Source: Shinella zoogloeoides
GTDB taxonomy: Bacteria > Pseudomonadota > Alphaproteobacteria > Rhizobiales > Rhizobiaceae
Length of the DNA: 64,000 nucleotides
Direction of reading: 5' to 3'
Assembly: GCF_030733845.1 (NCBI RefSeq)
Contig: NZ_CP132310.1
Span: 1 to 64,000, forward strand
In this document: in pieces, positions 6,621 to 13,977 of the stretch
Numbering within the stretch: position 1 is the stretch's first letter
How the letters are laid out: each line of letters starts with the position of its first letter
The notes under the pieces: generated by a model
What the model saw: only the letters and a program-made list of their open reading frames with translations
Databases searched by the model: none
Told to the model about the DNA's origin: nothing
Position numbers and translations under genes: made by a program

Positions 6621-7198
6621 TACGAGCGCTCCTTCGCCAGCGCATCGATCGCCGAGAGCAGCTCGCCACGAAAATAGGCGCGAGCGCGCTGCGGATCATC
6701 GAACTTCAGCATGCCGTCGTTGATGATGGTGCGATCGACGGCCGACAGGTCGTATTTGTCGAAGGCATTGCCGCTCGGAGGCGCCATCGGGTTCATGATC
6801 TCGATGACGACGCCGCCATGCTCCTTGAAGAAGTGACCTTGAGTTTTGCGAACCGAACCGAAGGAGTAGCGAGCGTTGGGATAGAGGTTGCGCGTGGCGA
6901 TGAACGGCATGATGTGCTCGCCGAACATCTCCTCCAGGCGGTTGCCGAACTCGCCAAGCAAGATGCGGTGCTCCCAGTCCTTGCCAAGGATCGAGGTGAC
7001 GCGCTTCTTGCCCTCCTGGGTCTGAACGTCATCCCAGGACAGCCCCAATTTGTTGACGGCAAACTCGCGCAGAACATGCCCGTCATCGATCGGGAGATAG
7101 TTCAGATCCGTGGACAGAATCTCCTGGGCGAGAGATTTGCCGGACTTGGGGTTGCCGCAGATGGCGATGAAACGCGGAAACTTGAGGGGTTTAGACAT
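6620..7198 (-). CDS. P-loop nucleotide kinase, dNMP-kinase-like
   Basis: A 192-residue protein with a Walker A motif GNPKSGKS at residues 15-22 and the general length and layout of phage deoxynucleoside monophosphate kinases. The segment IDDGHVLREFA may form the nucleotide-monophosphate binding part. It would phosphorylate deoxynucleotides for phage DNA synthesis, or a modified nucleotide precursor. The substrate cannot be read from the sequence. Its promoter region carries the operator at 7215-7232. Confidence 0.65.
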   Translation of the reverse strand: MSKPLKFPRFIAICGNPKSGKSLAQEILSTDLNYLPIDDGHVLREFAVNKLGLSWDDVQTQEGKKRVTSILGKDWEHRILLGEFGNRLEEMFGEHIMPFIATRNLYPNARYSFGSVRKTQGHFFKEHGGVVIEIMNPMAPPSGNAFDKYDLSAVDRTIINDGMLKFDDPQRARAYFRGELLSAIDALAKERS

Positions 7199-7214
7199 GC
7201 GAGACCCTATTAGA

Positions 7215-7232
7215 TGAGTAACTGATTACTTA
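7215..7232. promoter_or_regulatory. Operator upstream of the kinase gene
   Basis: TGAGTAACTGATTACTTA lies 17 bases upstream of the minus-strand start at 7198, in the place of a promoter for the kinase-parA-RHH unit. Confidence 0.65.
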
Positions 7233-7249
7233 TCTATAGCGGGCGAGCG

Positions 7250-7317
7250 GTCGCTTTTCGGGATTTCACTAATTCGCGATTACGCGCTCTCGTGATTTCG
7301 CTCTTTCGCCTTTTAGC
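7250..7317. repeat. Dispersed TTTCGC/GCTA element
   Basis: A run of GCTTTTCGGGATTTC, AATTCGCGATTACGCG, GATTTCGC and CTCTTTCGCC words. It overlaps the 3' end of the small gene 7269-7463 and lies between it and the kinase promoter. Confidence 0.5.
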
Positions 7318-7463
7318 GCCTGGACAGTCCTGGTCAGGAGCTGCTTCAGCTTGAGGTTCTCAGCCTCCAGCTCGGCGATGCGTTGCTCCTCCACCTTCCG
7401 GGTGAGCATGGACCTGCCATGGGAGTCGAAGAAGTGAACAGGATCGACAAGGCGGCGCGTCAT
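7269..7463 (-). CDS. Small coiled-coil protein
   Basis: A 64-residue protein whose ATG overlaps the helicase stop (ATGA). Residues 23-50 form a heptad-like helix (KVEEQRIAELEAENLKLKQL) that should dimerise as a coiled coil, followed by a basic tail. Coupling to the helicase suggests it may be an accessory factor, but no family is recognised. Confidence 0.6.
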   Translation of the reverse strand: MTRRLVDPVHFFDSHGRSMLTRKVEEQRIAELEAENLKLKQLLTRTVQALKGERAKSRERVIAN

Positions 7464-9040
7464 GCTGCCTTCCTTTCGAAGAGCGCCCAGGGAAAATCCT
7501 GATTGGCCGGAAGAATGCCCTCGGCAAAGCCTGGCGTGGCTTCCACGATGGCCCGGCGCTGCCGGTAGTGGTCGTTGAGCGTGGTGTTGATGTTGCAGGT
7601 GTAGTCGGCGATGAATGCGTAGTTCGGCATGTTTTTCTTGGCGCGCAAGCCACGGCCGATCTGCTGGCGAAGCTGCACCTCGGCCTTGTAGCCGCCCAGA
7701 CGCTGAACCAGGCCAACAGCCGGCACGTCGACGCCGACATCGAGAATCGTGGTGCCGATAAGGACGTCGATCTCTTCGGTGGCGAGCATATCGATATAGC
7801 GCCTGCGAATTTCCATCTTGGACTCGCCGTAGATGAATTTCGCGCGAAGACCGGCGGCCTTGTAGAACTCCTCGATCTTCTGACCGTGCTCCTTGCGCAC
7901 GCAAAGCGCCATCACCGGCAGACCATACTCCTTCGCCTTCAGCGCGTCCGCCAACGCGGCCTGAAGCATGAAGTCGTTGTCGATGTAGCCGAGCTTGTAA
8001 GCGCGCTCCCACGGGCTCGTGCGGCGCAGCTTCGGGTGAGGGGTGCAATCAACGAACTTGAAGTAGGGTTTCGCCAGGATGCCGCGATCGATCAGCATCT
8101 TCTCGGTGATGATGATGAGCTTCGGACCGAAGGCGGCCATCAGGCGCATGTTGTCTTCGGCGCTGTCGCGCATGAAGGGCGTGGCGGTGAGAGCGACCCG
8201 GATCGTGGCGTTCTTGCAGTGCTGAAGGATCTTGTAATAGCTCTCGCCGCCGGCCTCGTGAGCCTCCTCGCCGATGACGACCTCGATCATCTCCAGGATC
8301 TTGATAATCTGATTTCGCTTTTTCGTCTTTTCGGCAAATCGCTCTTTCGCGATCTTGACGATCTCCTCCCGGGACAGGTTCTCATCCTTGGTCTTGGAAA
8401 GATGGATCGATTTGACGATCGCCCGGATCTCCTTGTTAAGATCGGGCTCTTCCAGAGCCTGGACCAGCGTCTGAACCATGCCGAGGTTGACGCCCTTTAC
8501 CACCTTGAATTCGCCGTCGCCGATCTGCCCGGTGTTGAGGCCGATTTCCTTGAGCTGATCGTCCATCTGGTAGAGGAGGATGCCGCGCGTCGTCAGGAAG
8601 AGCGTCATGCGCCGGTAGCGCGCCATGATCAGCTTGGCGATGACAGACTTGCCGCCGCCGGTGGCGACTTGAATGATGCCCCGTCCGTGCTTCTCAACCT
8701 GGCGCAGCGCGCGCCACTGAAAATCGTAGGGCTCGAACTTGGAAACGACGGGCTTTTCCGGACCGAGCGGCTCGGCATGCGGCTTGCGGATCAGGTGCAC
8801 GTTATGGCCGCGCTTGGTCAGCTCGGCGTGCACCAAATACACGAAGCCGGCGGGAAAGGCGTGTTTCGTCGTATCGTAGAAGCTGGACTTGCCGTCCCAG
8901 CGCCCGGAATTGACGGACCAGATGTGATCGGCGCCATCGACGACATAGGAAAGCAGGTCGGCCGTGACCTGCGCAACATCGGCCGGCGGATTGACCAACT
9001 TGGCGGCGGTGGCGTTGTGGGCGAGCTGAAGAACAGCCAT
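7460..9040 (-). CDS. SF2 DNA helicase, UvsW-like
   Basis: A 526-residue superfamily 2 helicase. Visible motifs are Walker A ATGGGKS (126-132), motif II GEEAH (257-261, an EEAH instead of DEAH), motif III LTATP (284-288), motif V TILDVGVDVP (431-440) and motif VI QQIGRGLR (459-466). About 45 charged helical residues (205-250) are inserted before motif II. UvsW-like helicases unwind branched recombination and replication intermediates. The gene is divergent from the ParB-like gene across an operator at 9083. Confidence 0.85.
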   Translation of the reverse strand: MAVLQLAHNATAAKLVNPPADVAQVTADLLSYVVDGADHIWSVNSGRWDGKSSFYDTTKHAFPAGFVYLVHAELTKRGHNVHLIRKPHAEPLGPEKPVVSKFEPYDFQWRALRQVEKHGRGIIQVATGGGKSVIAKLIMARYRRMTLFLTTRGILLYQMDDQLKEIGLNTGQIGDGEFKVVKGVNLGMVQTLVQALEEPDLNKEIRAIVKSIHLSKTKDENLSREEIVKIAKERFAEKTKKRNQIIKILEMIEVVIGEEAHEAGGESYYKILQHCKNATIRVALTATPFMRDSAEDNMRLMAAFGPKLIIITEKMLIDRGILAKPYFKFVDCTPHPKLRRTSPWERAYKLGYIDNDFMLQAALADALKAKEYGLPVMALCVRKEHGQKIEEFYKAAGLRAKFIYGESKMEIRRRYIDMLATEEIDVLIGTTILDVGVDVPAVGLVQRLGGYKAEVQLRQQIGRGLRAKKNMPNYAFIADYTCNINTTLNDHYRQRRAIVEATPGFAEGILPANQDFPWALFERKAA

Positions 9041-9082
9041 TGAATTTTCCTCGCTGCCTCTTGCAGGCTTTGCGTGATATGA

Positions 9083-9100
9083 TAAGTAATAGGTTACTTA
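9083..9100. promoter_or_regulatory. Operator between divergent helicase and ParB-like genes
   Basis: TAAGTAATAGGTTACTTA has both half-sites perfect. It lies in a 75-base divergent gap and could control both directions; on the minus strand TATCAT follows in the -10 position. Confidence 0.7.
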
Positions 9101-9115
9101 CCAGAGGATGATTCA

Positions 9116-9874
9116 TTGTCGCAACCACAATTGCTCAACCTCGACCCTCAAATGCTGACGCCGAATCCGTGGAACACGAACATCGTGTCGCCGGACAACG
9201 AGACGAAGCTTGAAGAGTCGATCAGACGAAACGGCCTGTTCAAGCCGGTCATCGTGCGTGAGCTTCCCGTGCTCAAGCTCTCCCAGCCGGCACAACCGGT
9301 CTACGAGATCATCGGCGGCGAGCATCGCTGGCAAGTCGCCAAGAAAATCGGCCTCGCTCAGATTCCCGTCGTCAATCTCGGGCAGATTGACGACAAACGG
9401 GCCAAGGAGATCTCGGTCCTCGACAATGCCCGCTACGGCGCAGACGACACGCTGTCCTTCGCAGAACTTCTCAAGGGTCTTGGCGATGTCGTCGAACTCC
9501 AGAGTTTTCTTCCTTTTGGCGACGAAGACCTGACAACGATCTTCTCAAGCGCTGATATAGCGCTCGATGACTTGGAGATTGATGGGAATTTCGAACGCGC
9601 CGAAGGCGAGTCCGATGCCCCCGAGCCACCGGCGGCCAAGGCGCCGAAAACCCACACCGTCATGCGTTTCAAGGTGTCGCTGCGCGACGCCGAGCGCCTC
9701 ACGGCCCTGATCGCCCGGACGCAGAAGGCCCAGGGTCTCACCGACGCCGACGATTTGACGAATGCCGGTGACGCGCTGGTCCACCTGTTGGTCGATCAGT
9801 TCGAGGTGAAGGCCTCGGCCGGCGCCTTCCAGCTCGACGAAATCGACGCCGCGCTCGCGGAGGTCGCGGCGTGA
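9116..9874 (+). CDS. ParB/sulfiredoxin-fold protein 1
   Basis: A 252-residue protein starting at TTG 9116 behind an AGAGGA ribosome site. Residues 5-115 follow the ParB N-terminal pattern: LTPNPWNTN, IRRNGLFKPVIV, then YEIIGGEHRWQVAKKIG with the GEHR nucleotide-binding loop. The C-terminal part is acidic and then helical and lacks the usual ParB HTH. In phages this domain usually accompanies DNA-modification enzymes rather than chromosome partition. It begins the unit that leads to the ABC ATPase and GNAT genes. Confidence 0.78.
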   Translation: MSQPQLLNLDPQMLTPNPWNTNIVSPDNETKLEESIRRNGLFKPVIVRELPVLKLSQPAQPVYEIIGGEHRWQVAKKIGLAQIPVVNLGQIDDKRAKEISVLDNARYGADDTLSFAELLKGLGDVVELQSFLPFGDEDLTTIFSSADIALDDLEIDGNFERAEGESDAPEPPAAKAPKTHTVMRFKVSLRDAERLTALIARTQKAQGLTDADDLTNAGDALVHLLVDQFEVKASAGAFQLDEIDAALAEVAA

Positions 9875-10044
9875 AGGAAACGAAATTCCCCGAGTGCACC
9901 GGATGCCGCTTCTTCTCCGCCAAATTCGAACGGCCGGAGTGTCGTGAATGCGGGGCAGGGGAGTTTTACGAGGAAAAGATCAACACCCGGCAGCCGTCGC
10001 GCGATGAGCTGATGGACATGCTTCAAAGGGACTACGATGAGTGA
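9871..10044 (+). CDS. Small zinc-ribbon protein
   Basis: A 57-residue protein that starts at GTG 9871, overlapping the upstream stop, and overlaps the next gene by eight bases. Two CxxC pairs (ECTGC and ECREC, 11 residues apart) would bind one zinc ion. Its size and cysteine layout recall Com of phage Mu, the translational activator of mom, which is of interest because a Mom-like acyltransferase is encoded 2.8 kb downstream. That comparison is only by layout. Confidence 0.6.
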   Translation: MKETKFPECTGCRFFSAKFERPECRECGAGEFYEEKINTRQPSRDELMDMLQRDYDE

Positions 10045-10690
10045 TCAGCCGAAGATCGAGCTTTGGGATATCGACAAGCTCGTCCCCTATGCCCTGAACG
10101 CCAAGAACCATCCCGAGCACGAGATCGAGAAGCTCGCGAACGCCATTCTCACCTACGGCTGGACCCAGCCGATCGTGGTTTGGACGAATGGCGACATCAT
10201 CGCCGGCCACGGCCGCCGGCTTGCCGCCATCAAGCTCGGCCGCAAGAAGGTGCCGGTCATCGTCCGGTCGGACCTGACGAAGGACCAGGCCGATGCGTTG
10301 CGCCTGGCCGACAACCGGGTGACTGGTTCGTCTTACGACATGGCGATGATCCAGGATGAGCTGCGCCGCCTGTCGGAGACCGATATCGATCTGCTCACCC
10401 TCGGCTTCGACGAGAAGGAGCTGGATTTCTCGACGGCCGATCTCGGCGAGATCGACACGGACTTCTTCACCGACGACATTTCCGGCGCCGTCGAAGCCCA
10501 GCAGCAGGCCAACGCCAAGAAGACTGAGGAGGTGGATGACACAGCCGCCCCGGTTGGCGATGCTCTCGGTTTCAAGCGCGTGACCATCGCCCAGTCCCGC
10601 ATCATTCGCGACTTCATGTCCAAGGTCGAGGACGATACAGGCCTGAAGGGCGCAGACGCCCTCGTCACCTATATCGGCGCGAGATCGTAA
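10037..10690 (+). CDS. ParB/sulfiredoxin-fold protein 2
   Basis: A 217-residue protein with the ParB-like core in residues 5-110: KLVPYALNAKNH, ILTYGWTQPIVV, then GDIIAGHGRRLAAIKLG and the LRLADNRV segment. This set of motifs is standard in the ParB-like domain found fused or next to phage DNA methyltransferases. Here no methyltransferase is attached; the C-terminus has an acidic linker and a helical tail. It may deliver a modifying enzyme to DNA or hydrolyse nucleotides; the sequence does not decide. Confidence 0.8.
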   Translation: MSDQPKIELWDIDKLVPYALNAKNHPEHEIEKLANAILTYGWTQPIVVWTNGDIIAGHGRRLAAIKLGRKKVPVIVRSDLTKDQADALRLADNRVTGSSYDMAMIQDELRRLSETDIDLLTLGFDEKELDFSTADLGEIDTDFFTDDISGAVEAQQQANAKKTEEVDDTAAPVGDALGFKRVTIAQSRIIRDFMSKVEDDTGLKGADALVTYIGARS

Positions 10691-10705
10691 GTAAGGACTG
10701 ACTTA
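10688..10705. promoter_or_regulatory. Operator that spans stop codon, ribosome site and start codon
   Basis: TAAGTAAGGACTGACTTA: its first three bases are the stop of the upstream gene, AAGGA inside it is the ribosome site, and its last base is the A of the next ATG. The identical 18-mer recurs at 39071-39088. Confidence 0.7.
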
Positions 10706-11091
10706 TGGTCGACACGCCGCAGGATGCAGCACCGGACGTCAACGAGATCGCAAAGGCGAAAGTCATCTCCATCCGAACACGCCGCGAGGTGCCGCCGGAG
10801 GAGCTGGAGGTGCTTGAACAGGAGCTGGGCGGGAAAGAGCAGGGCACGCCAGTTGATCTGGACACCGCCGAGATGGTCGAGAATTTCGCCGACATGGTTC
10901 AGGACGGCCGCTACGCCGGCGCGCTGATCGTCGGCTGGAACCCCAACGACAAGTGCTTTTTCTCCGACCTCGTGCTGCCGAACGACGATCACGCCGACCT
11001 GTCGGCCATGAAGCTCATCGGCCAGCTCGAAATGATCAAGGGCATGCTCATGGAGATCATCCAGAGCGAAACAGTGGTGGAAATGGAATGA
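10705..11091 (+). CDS. Hypothetical protein
   Basis: A 128-residue acidic protein with no recognised domain. Residues 65-95 look like a small beta-rich core (GALIVGWNPNDKCFFSDLV), followed by a helix rich in Met and Ile. Its start is supplied by the operator sequence at 10688 and its stop overlaps the ABC ATPase start (ATGA). Constant coupling to that ATPase suggests it belongs to the same system. Confidence 0.65.
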   Translation: MVDTPQDAAPDVNEIAKAKVISIRTRREVPPEELEVLEQELGGKEQGTPVDLDTAEMVENFADMVQDGRYAGALIVGWNPNDKCFFSDLVLPNDDHADLSAMKLIGQLEMIKGMLMEIIQSETVVEME

Positions 11092-11729
11092 CGCAATACA
11101 CCATCTCCCGAGCGTTCAAGTCCAATGTCGAGCGTTCCCAGCGCGTGCTGGAGATCGGCGAGAGCTTCGGTCTGGCGCTGTCGGACAAGGAGTTCGTCAT
11201 CTATGACAACCTGAAGATCGACATCGATGACGGCGATATCGTCTACATCACCGGCCAGTCGGGCTCGGGCAAGTCGCTGCTGCTGCGTGACCTGAAGGCG
11301 CAGATGGCAGGGGAGGGCAAGAAGATCGCCGACCTCGGCGATATCGTGCTCGAAGACAAGCCTGTCATCGACCTGGTGGGCGCCTCGACCGTCGAGGCGA
11401 CCGACTACCTGGCGAAGGCCGGCATTTCCGACGCCTGGATCTACATCCGCAAGCCCTCCGAGCTGTCGGATGGCCAGCGCTACCGCCTGAAGCTTGCGAA
11501 AATCATGGAGCAGGATGCCGACGTCTGGATCGCCGACGAGTTCGGCGCCGTCCTCGATCGCGTCACGGCCAAGATCGTCGCCTTCAACATCCAGAAGGTC
11601 GCGCGGCGCCTGGGCAAGACCTTCATGGTCGCCACCACCCATACCGACCTGGGCGAGGAACTCGGCCCGGACCTGACGATCACCAAGCGCTTTCGCGAAA
11701 AGGTCGACGTCGAGCGGAGGGCTGCATGA
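11088..11729 (+). CDS. Stand-alone ABC ATPase
   Basis: A 213-residue soluble ABC-type ATPase without membrane segments. It has Walker A GQSGSGKS (56-63), signature LSDGQ (126-130), Walker B DVWIADE (145-151) and an H-loop His near 185. The N-terminal layout EFVIYDNLKIDIDDGDIVYITG matches the ATPase half of proteins in which an ABC ATPase is joined to a GNAT acetyltransferase (COG2401, from memory). Here the GNAT half is a separate gene at 12842. It is therefore more likely part of a nucleic-acid-modifying system than of a transporter. Confidence 0.8.
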   Translation: MTQYTISRAFKSNVERSQRVLEIGESFGLALSDKEFVIYDNLKIDIDDGDIVYITGQSGSGKSLLLRDLKAQMAGEGKKIADLGDIVLEDKPVIDLVGASTVEATDYLAKAGISDAWIYIRKPSELSDGQRYRLKLAKIMEQDADVWIADEFGAVLDRVTAKIVAFNIQKVARRLGKTFMVATTHTDLGEELGPDLTITKRFREKVDVERRAA

Positions 11730-12010
11730 ACTACGGAGCCGCTCTTGAGCATGTGAAGGCCGGCGGCCGGGCGCGACGCAAGGAATGGCGAGCGAACCAG
11801 TTCGTGTTCCTCAATCCCGGCTCCAAGCCGGCTGATCTGCGGGGCGCCAAGCGCATCGCGGCGGCCTTGGCCGGCGAACTCTTCGACACGGGCGACAAGG
11901 GCACGACGCTTCGCCTGCCAAATCTCAACCTAGCCTCCTCCGGATCAACCGAAACCGGCTGGCAGGCGAGCCAGGTCGACCAACTTTCCGAGGATTGGGA
12001 GCTCATCTGA
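11726..12010 (+). CDS. DUF2829 protein, Tad2-like
   Basis: A 94-residue protein of the DUF2829 type. It opens MNYGAALEHVKAGGRARRKEW, contains the FVFL strand and ends with WQASQVDQLSEDWEL, the typical tail of the family. Some DUF2829 phage proteins are Tad2 inhibitors of Thoeris defence, which sequester the cyclic signalling nucleotide; others have unknown roles. It overlaps the ABC ATPase stop (ATGA) and the next start (TGATG). Family assignment is confident, the anti-defence role is an inference. Confidence 0.78.
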   Translation: MNYGAALEHVKAGGRARRKEWRANQFVFLNPGSKPADLRGAKRIAAALAGELFDTGDKGTTLRLPNLNLASSGSTETGWQASQVDQLSEDWELI

Positions 12011-12333
12011 TGAAACATCAAGGCTGGATCGGCGTCGACCTCGACGGCACGCTCGCGGAATACGACCATTGGCGCGGTATCGATCACGTTGGCGCGCCCA
12101 TTCCGGCGATGTGCCGGCGCGTGCGCGAATGGCTCGACCAGGGCAAAGATGTTCGCATCTTCACCGCACGCTGCGCCGGGCCGGAGGATTGCAGACCGGC
12201 CATCAATCACTTCTGCATGGCCCAGTTCGGCACTCTGCTGCCCATCACAAACGTCAAGGACTTCGGCCTGATCGAGCTGTGGGACGATCGCGCGGTGCAG
12301 GTCGAATACAACACGGGTCGAAGGATCGGATAA
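12010..12333 (+). CDS. HAD-family phosphatase-like protein
   Basis: A 107-residue protein with the HAD motif I DLDGTLAEYD at residues 9-18, a threonine motif IFTAR near residue 50, and a motif IV-like ELWDDRAVQ near residue 90. This compact form is common in phages and is thought to dephosphorylate nucleotides or small metabolites. The ATG at 12010 overlaps the previous stop. No cap domain is present. Confidence 0.75.
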   Translation: MKHQGWIGVDLDGTLAEYDHWRGIDHVGAPIPAMCRRVREWLDQGKDVRIFTARCAGPEDCRPAINHFCMAQFGTLLPITNVKDFGLIELWDDRAVQVEYNTGRRIG

Positions 12334-12375
12334 ATGGCGAAATGGCTTTTTAGCGCTTTCGTGTTTTCGCTGCTG
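12333..12375. repeat. Dispersed TTTCGC/GCTA element
   Basis: AAATGGCGAAATGGCT followed by TTAGCGCTTTCGTG and TTTTCGC. The core AAATGGCGAAA also occurs at 23492-23502 and, on the other strand, in ATTTCGCCATTT near 982. Confidence 0.5.
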
Positions 12376-12414
12376 AGCGCCTGTTCAGCCGTTGCGCCTG
12401 TCTTCGCGGGGTAG
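12334..12414 (+). CDS. Tiny lipoprotein-like peptide
   Basis: A 26-residue frame starting one base after the HAD stop. It has a Lys, a hydrophobic core (FSAFVFSLLSAC) and a lipobox LSAC at residues 13-16, followed by ten residues. It is encoded over a TTTCGC/GCGAAA element, so coding by chance cannot be excluded. If real, it would be an outer-membrane-anchored peptide, with a possible role in lysis or exclusion. Confidence 0.35.
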   Translation: MAKWLFSAFVFSLLSACSAVAPVFAG

Positions 12415-12424
12415 GGAAGGGGCC

Positions 12425-12636
12425 ATGTATCTCACCTCTATCGCCGTCGCGCTGTCCATCATGATCAACGCCTTGCTCGGCGGAGCGCCAACCGAGACGC
12501 TTTCCTACCGGGCGGCTCTGGCGCGCGACGGCAAGAGAAGGTGGGCTGTGTGCTGTGCCGGATCCTCGACAGCGTGGACACCAATCATTGTGACAAGACC
12601 CTTCGGTGGTGGAGAGAAGTCAATGGACGCAAGTAA
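12425..12636 (+). pseudogene. Small protein gene with a probable frameshift
   Basis: From ATG 12425 the frame encodes MYLTSIAVALSIMINALLGG and then ETLSYRAALARDGKRRW. From about 12545 the same kind of protein continues in the -1 frame, as CVLCRILDSVDTNHCDKT and ending WWREVNGRK at the TAA 12634-12636. Read together this resembles a small phage protein with an N-terminal hydrophobic segment, a GG-rich turn, a CxxC pair and a C-terminal HC pair. The join needs a net shift of -1. Alternatively, the unshifted frame runs on to 12727 as a 100-residue protein. Confidence 0.45.
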
Positions 12637-12727
12637 CTGGATGGAACTGGGGCTCATCATGGCGGCCACGGTCGCGTTCCTCGTCTTCCTCGAAATCAAG
12701 ATCCGACAGCGCGAGGAAGGAGAATGA
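12623..12727 (+). CDS. Small membrane protein
   Basis: A 34-residue protein beginning MDASNWMELGL behind a GGAGAGAAG ribosome site. It has one hydrophobic segment (GLIMAATVAFLVFLEI) and a charged tail. Its start overlaps the end of the frameshifted gene and its stop overlaps the next start (ATGA). It could also be read as the C-terminus of a longer frame from 12425. Confidence 0.5.
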   Translation: MDASNWMELGLIMAATVAFLVFLEIKIRQREEGE

Positions 12728-12852
12728 GCACTTTCCTCGCCTCGATTCTCTACGCGCTGCTGATCGTCTGGTTCTATCTGTCGCTCAAAGAGTTCTGGCA
12801 CGCGCTCATTCGCGCAGGGGTGCGCAGGGGCTGGTTTCGTCATGACGTTTGA
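12724..12852 (+). CDS. Small membrane protein
   Basis: A 42-residue protein with one membrane segment (FLASILYALLIVWFYLSL) and a basic C-terminal tail. It overlaps the previous stop (ATGA) and extends 11 bases into the GNAT gene. No family recognised. Together with the two preceding frames it makes a set of very small membrane proteins inside the ABC/GNAT unit. Confidence 0.55.
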   Translation: MSTFLASILYALLIVWFYLSLKEFWHALIRAGVRRGWFRHDV

Positions 12853-13723
12853 TGTCGACACGCTCATCGAGCGAAACCCGAGCCCACGAGCTTCTTTCGC
12901 GCTGGCTCGCGAAATGATGGTCGAGCGCGGCGACAAGTCCGATTGGGATCTGCTGCACGATCTGCACTACAAGGCCGAAGCGCTTCCGTTTGGCCCCCGT
13001 TTCTGGCGCCTGCGATTGTTTGACGAGACGATCGGCGTCATCGTCACCGGCTCGCCCAAGGGCATGCTCCGAGAGCGCCATCTCGTGTTTCCGAAACTGG
13101 CGCCCGGCGCCGGCGAGACCAAGCTGACGAACACGAACCGTTATCTCTACATCAACCAGAATTTCCGGGTGATTTCGCGCTTCGTGGTCGACACCATGTA
13201 TCGCGGAATCGGCGTCGGCTACCGGATGATGAACCTGGTCTCGCGCATGGAGGGCAACACCTTCATGGAGATCCAGTCGTCGATGTCGAAGTTCAACCTG
13301 TTCGGCCAGAAGGCGGGCTTCCGCTTTGTCGAGCCGATGAATGCCAACAAGTTCGACGCCGGCATGAAGTTCTTTCGCAGCCACTTCGAGGCGTCGCCCC
13401 AGGACTATCTGGCGATCGTCGGCGAGATCGAGGGTAAGAGCCCGGCCGCCGCCGCCAAGCTCGTGCAGGCGTGCAAGGACTTCTATCTGCGCAACTCCGC
13501 GCTGGAGAACACGGGCGCCAACCGAGAGCGCGGCGCCGCGCGCGTGGCCGCCATGTCCACGGTCGAGGTGATCAAGGGTATCCAGCAGATGAGCCTGGCC
13601 TCGCCCATGTATGGCGTCTGGAAGTGCCCCGATCCGAAGGGCTCCGTTCCGGATCGTCTTCCCATTCTGCAGTTCGACCGGCAAGGTCCAAACGAGAGGC
13701 TGAAGCTCGATGCGCCGCAATAA
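12842..13723 (+). CDS. GNAT-fold acyltransferase, Mom/COG2401-like
   Basis: A 293-residue protein. Residues 36-70 (DLLHDLHYKAEALPF, then ETIGVIVTGSP) and 107-130 (NFRVISRFVV followed by YRGIGVGYRMM) give the GNAT core, with RGIGVG as the acyl-CoA pyrophosphate loop. The same order is seen in the acetyltransferase half of ABC-GNAT fusion proteins and in the Mu Mom superfamily, which transfers groups to adenine in DNA. A C-terminal helical extension of about 120 residues is extra. Linkage to an ABC ATPase and two ParB-like proteins points to a nucleic acid rather than protein substrate; this is an inference. Confidence 0.72.
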   Translation: MTFDVDTLIERNPSPRASFALAREMMVERGDKSDWDLLHDLHYKAEALPFGPRFWRLRLFDETIGVIVTGSPKGMLRERHLVFPKLAPGAGETKLTNTNRYLYINQNFRVISRFVVDTMYRGIGVGYRMMNLVSRMEGNTFMEIQSSMSKFNLFGQKAGFRFVEPMNANKFDAGMKFFRSHFEASPQDYLAIVGEIEGKSPAAAAKLVQACKDFYLRNSALENTGANRERGAARVAAMSTVEVIKGIQQMSLASPMYGVWKCPDPKGSVPDRLPILQFDRQGPNERLKLDAPQ

Positions 13724-13973
13724 GCCGAAGCGCACCGACAAGCAGCGCCAGATCATGCACCTGGTTCTGGAGGCTGCCGACAACGGCACCTTCTACACCA
13801 TGACCGAGCTGCACCAGGCGCTGCCCTATACGTGCGCCTACGGCTCGCTCCGGACGTCCATCAAGTTCTTGGTCGCACGCGGGATCGTGACGAAAGAGCG
13901 TGCCGGGCTATCGAAGATCATTCGTCCCACTCCCTCGGCCTATGATTGGTTCAGAACTGGAGGGCGCATCTAG
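13710..13973 (+). CDS. Small winged-helix DNA-binding protein
   Basis: An 87-residue protein with a basic N-terminus (RRNKPKRTDKQRQIM) and a winged-helix layout: a helix, FYTMTELHQALP, the recognition helix SLRTSIKFLVARG and a wing with IVTKERAG. It overlaps the GNAT gene by 14 bases and is last in that unit. It may be a transcription regulator or a DNA-targeting subunit. Confidence 0.6.
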   Translation: MRRNKPKRTDKQRQIMHLVLEAADNGTFYTMTELHQALPYTCAYGSLRTSIKFLVARGIVTKERAGLSKIIRPTPSAYDWFRTGGRI

Positions 13974-13977
13974 AGGA

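Noticed and set aside
7568..9043. A 491-codon plus-strand frame opposite the SF2 helicase
   Set aside because: The minus-strand frame has complete helicase motifs; the plus frame has none.
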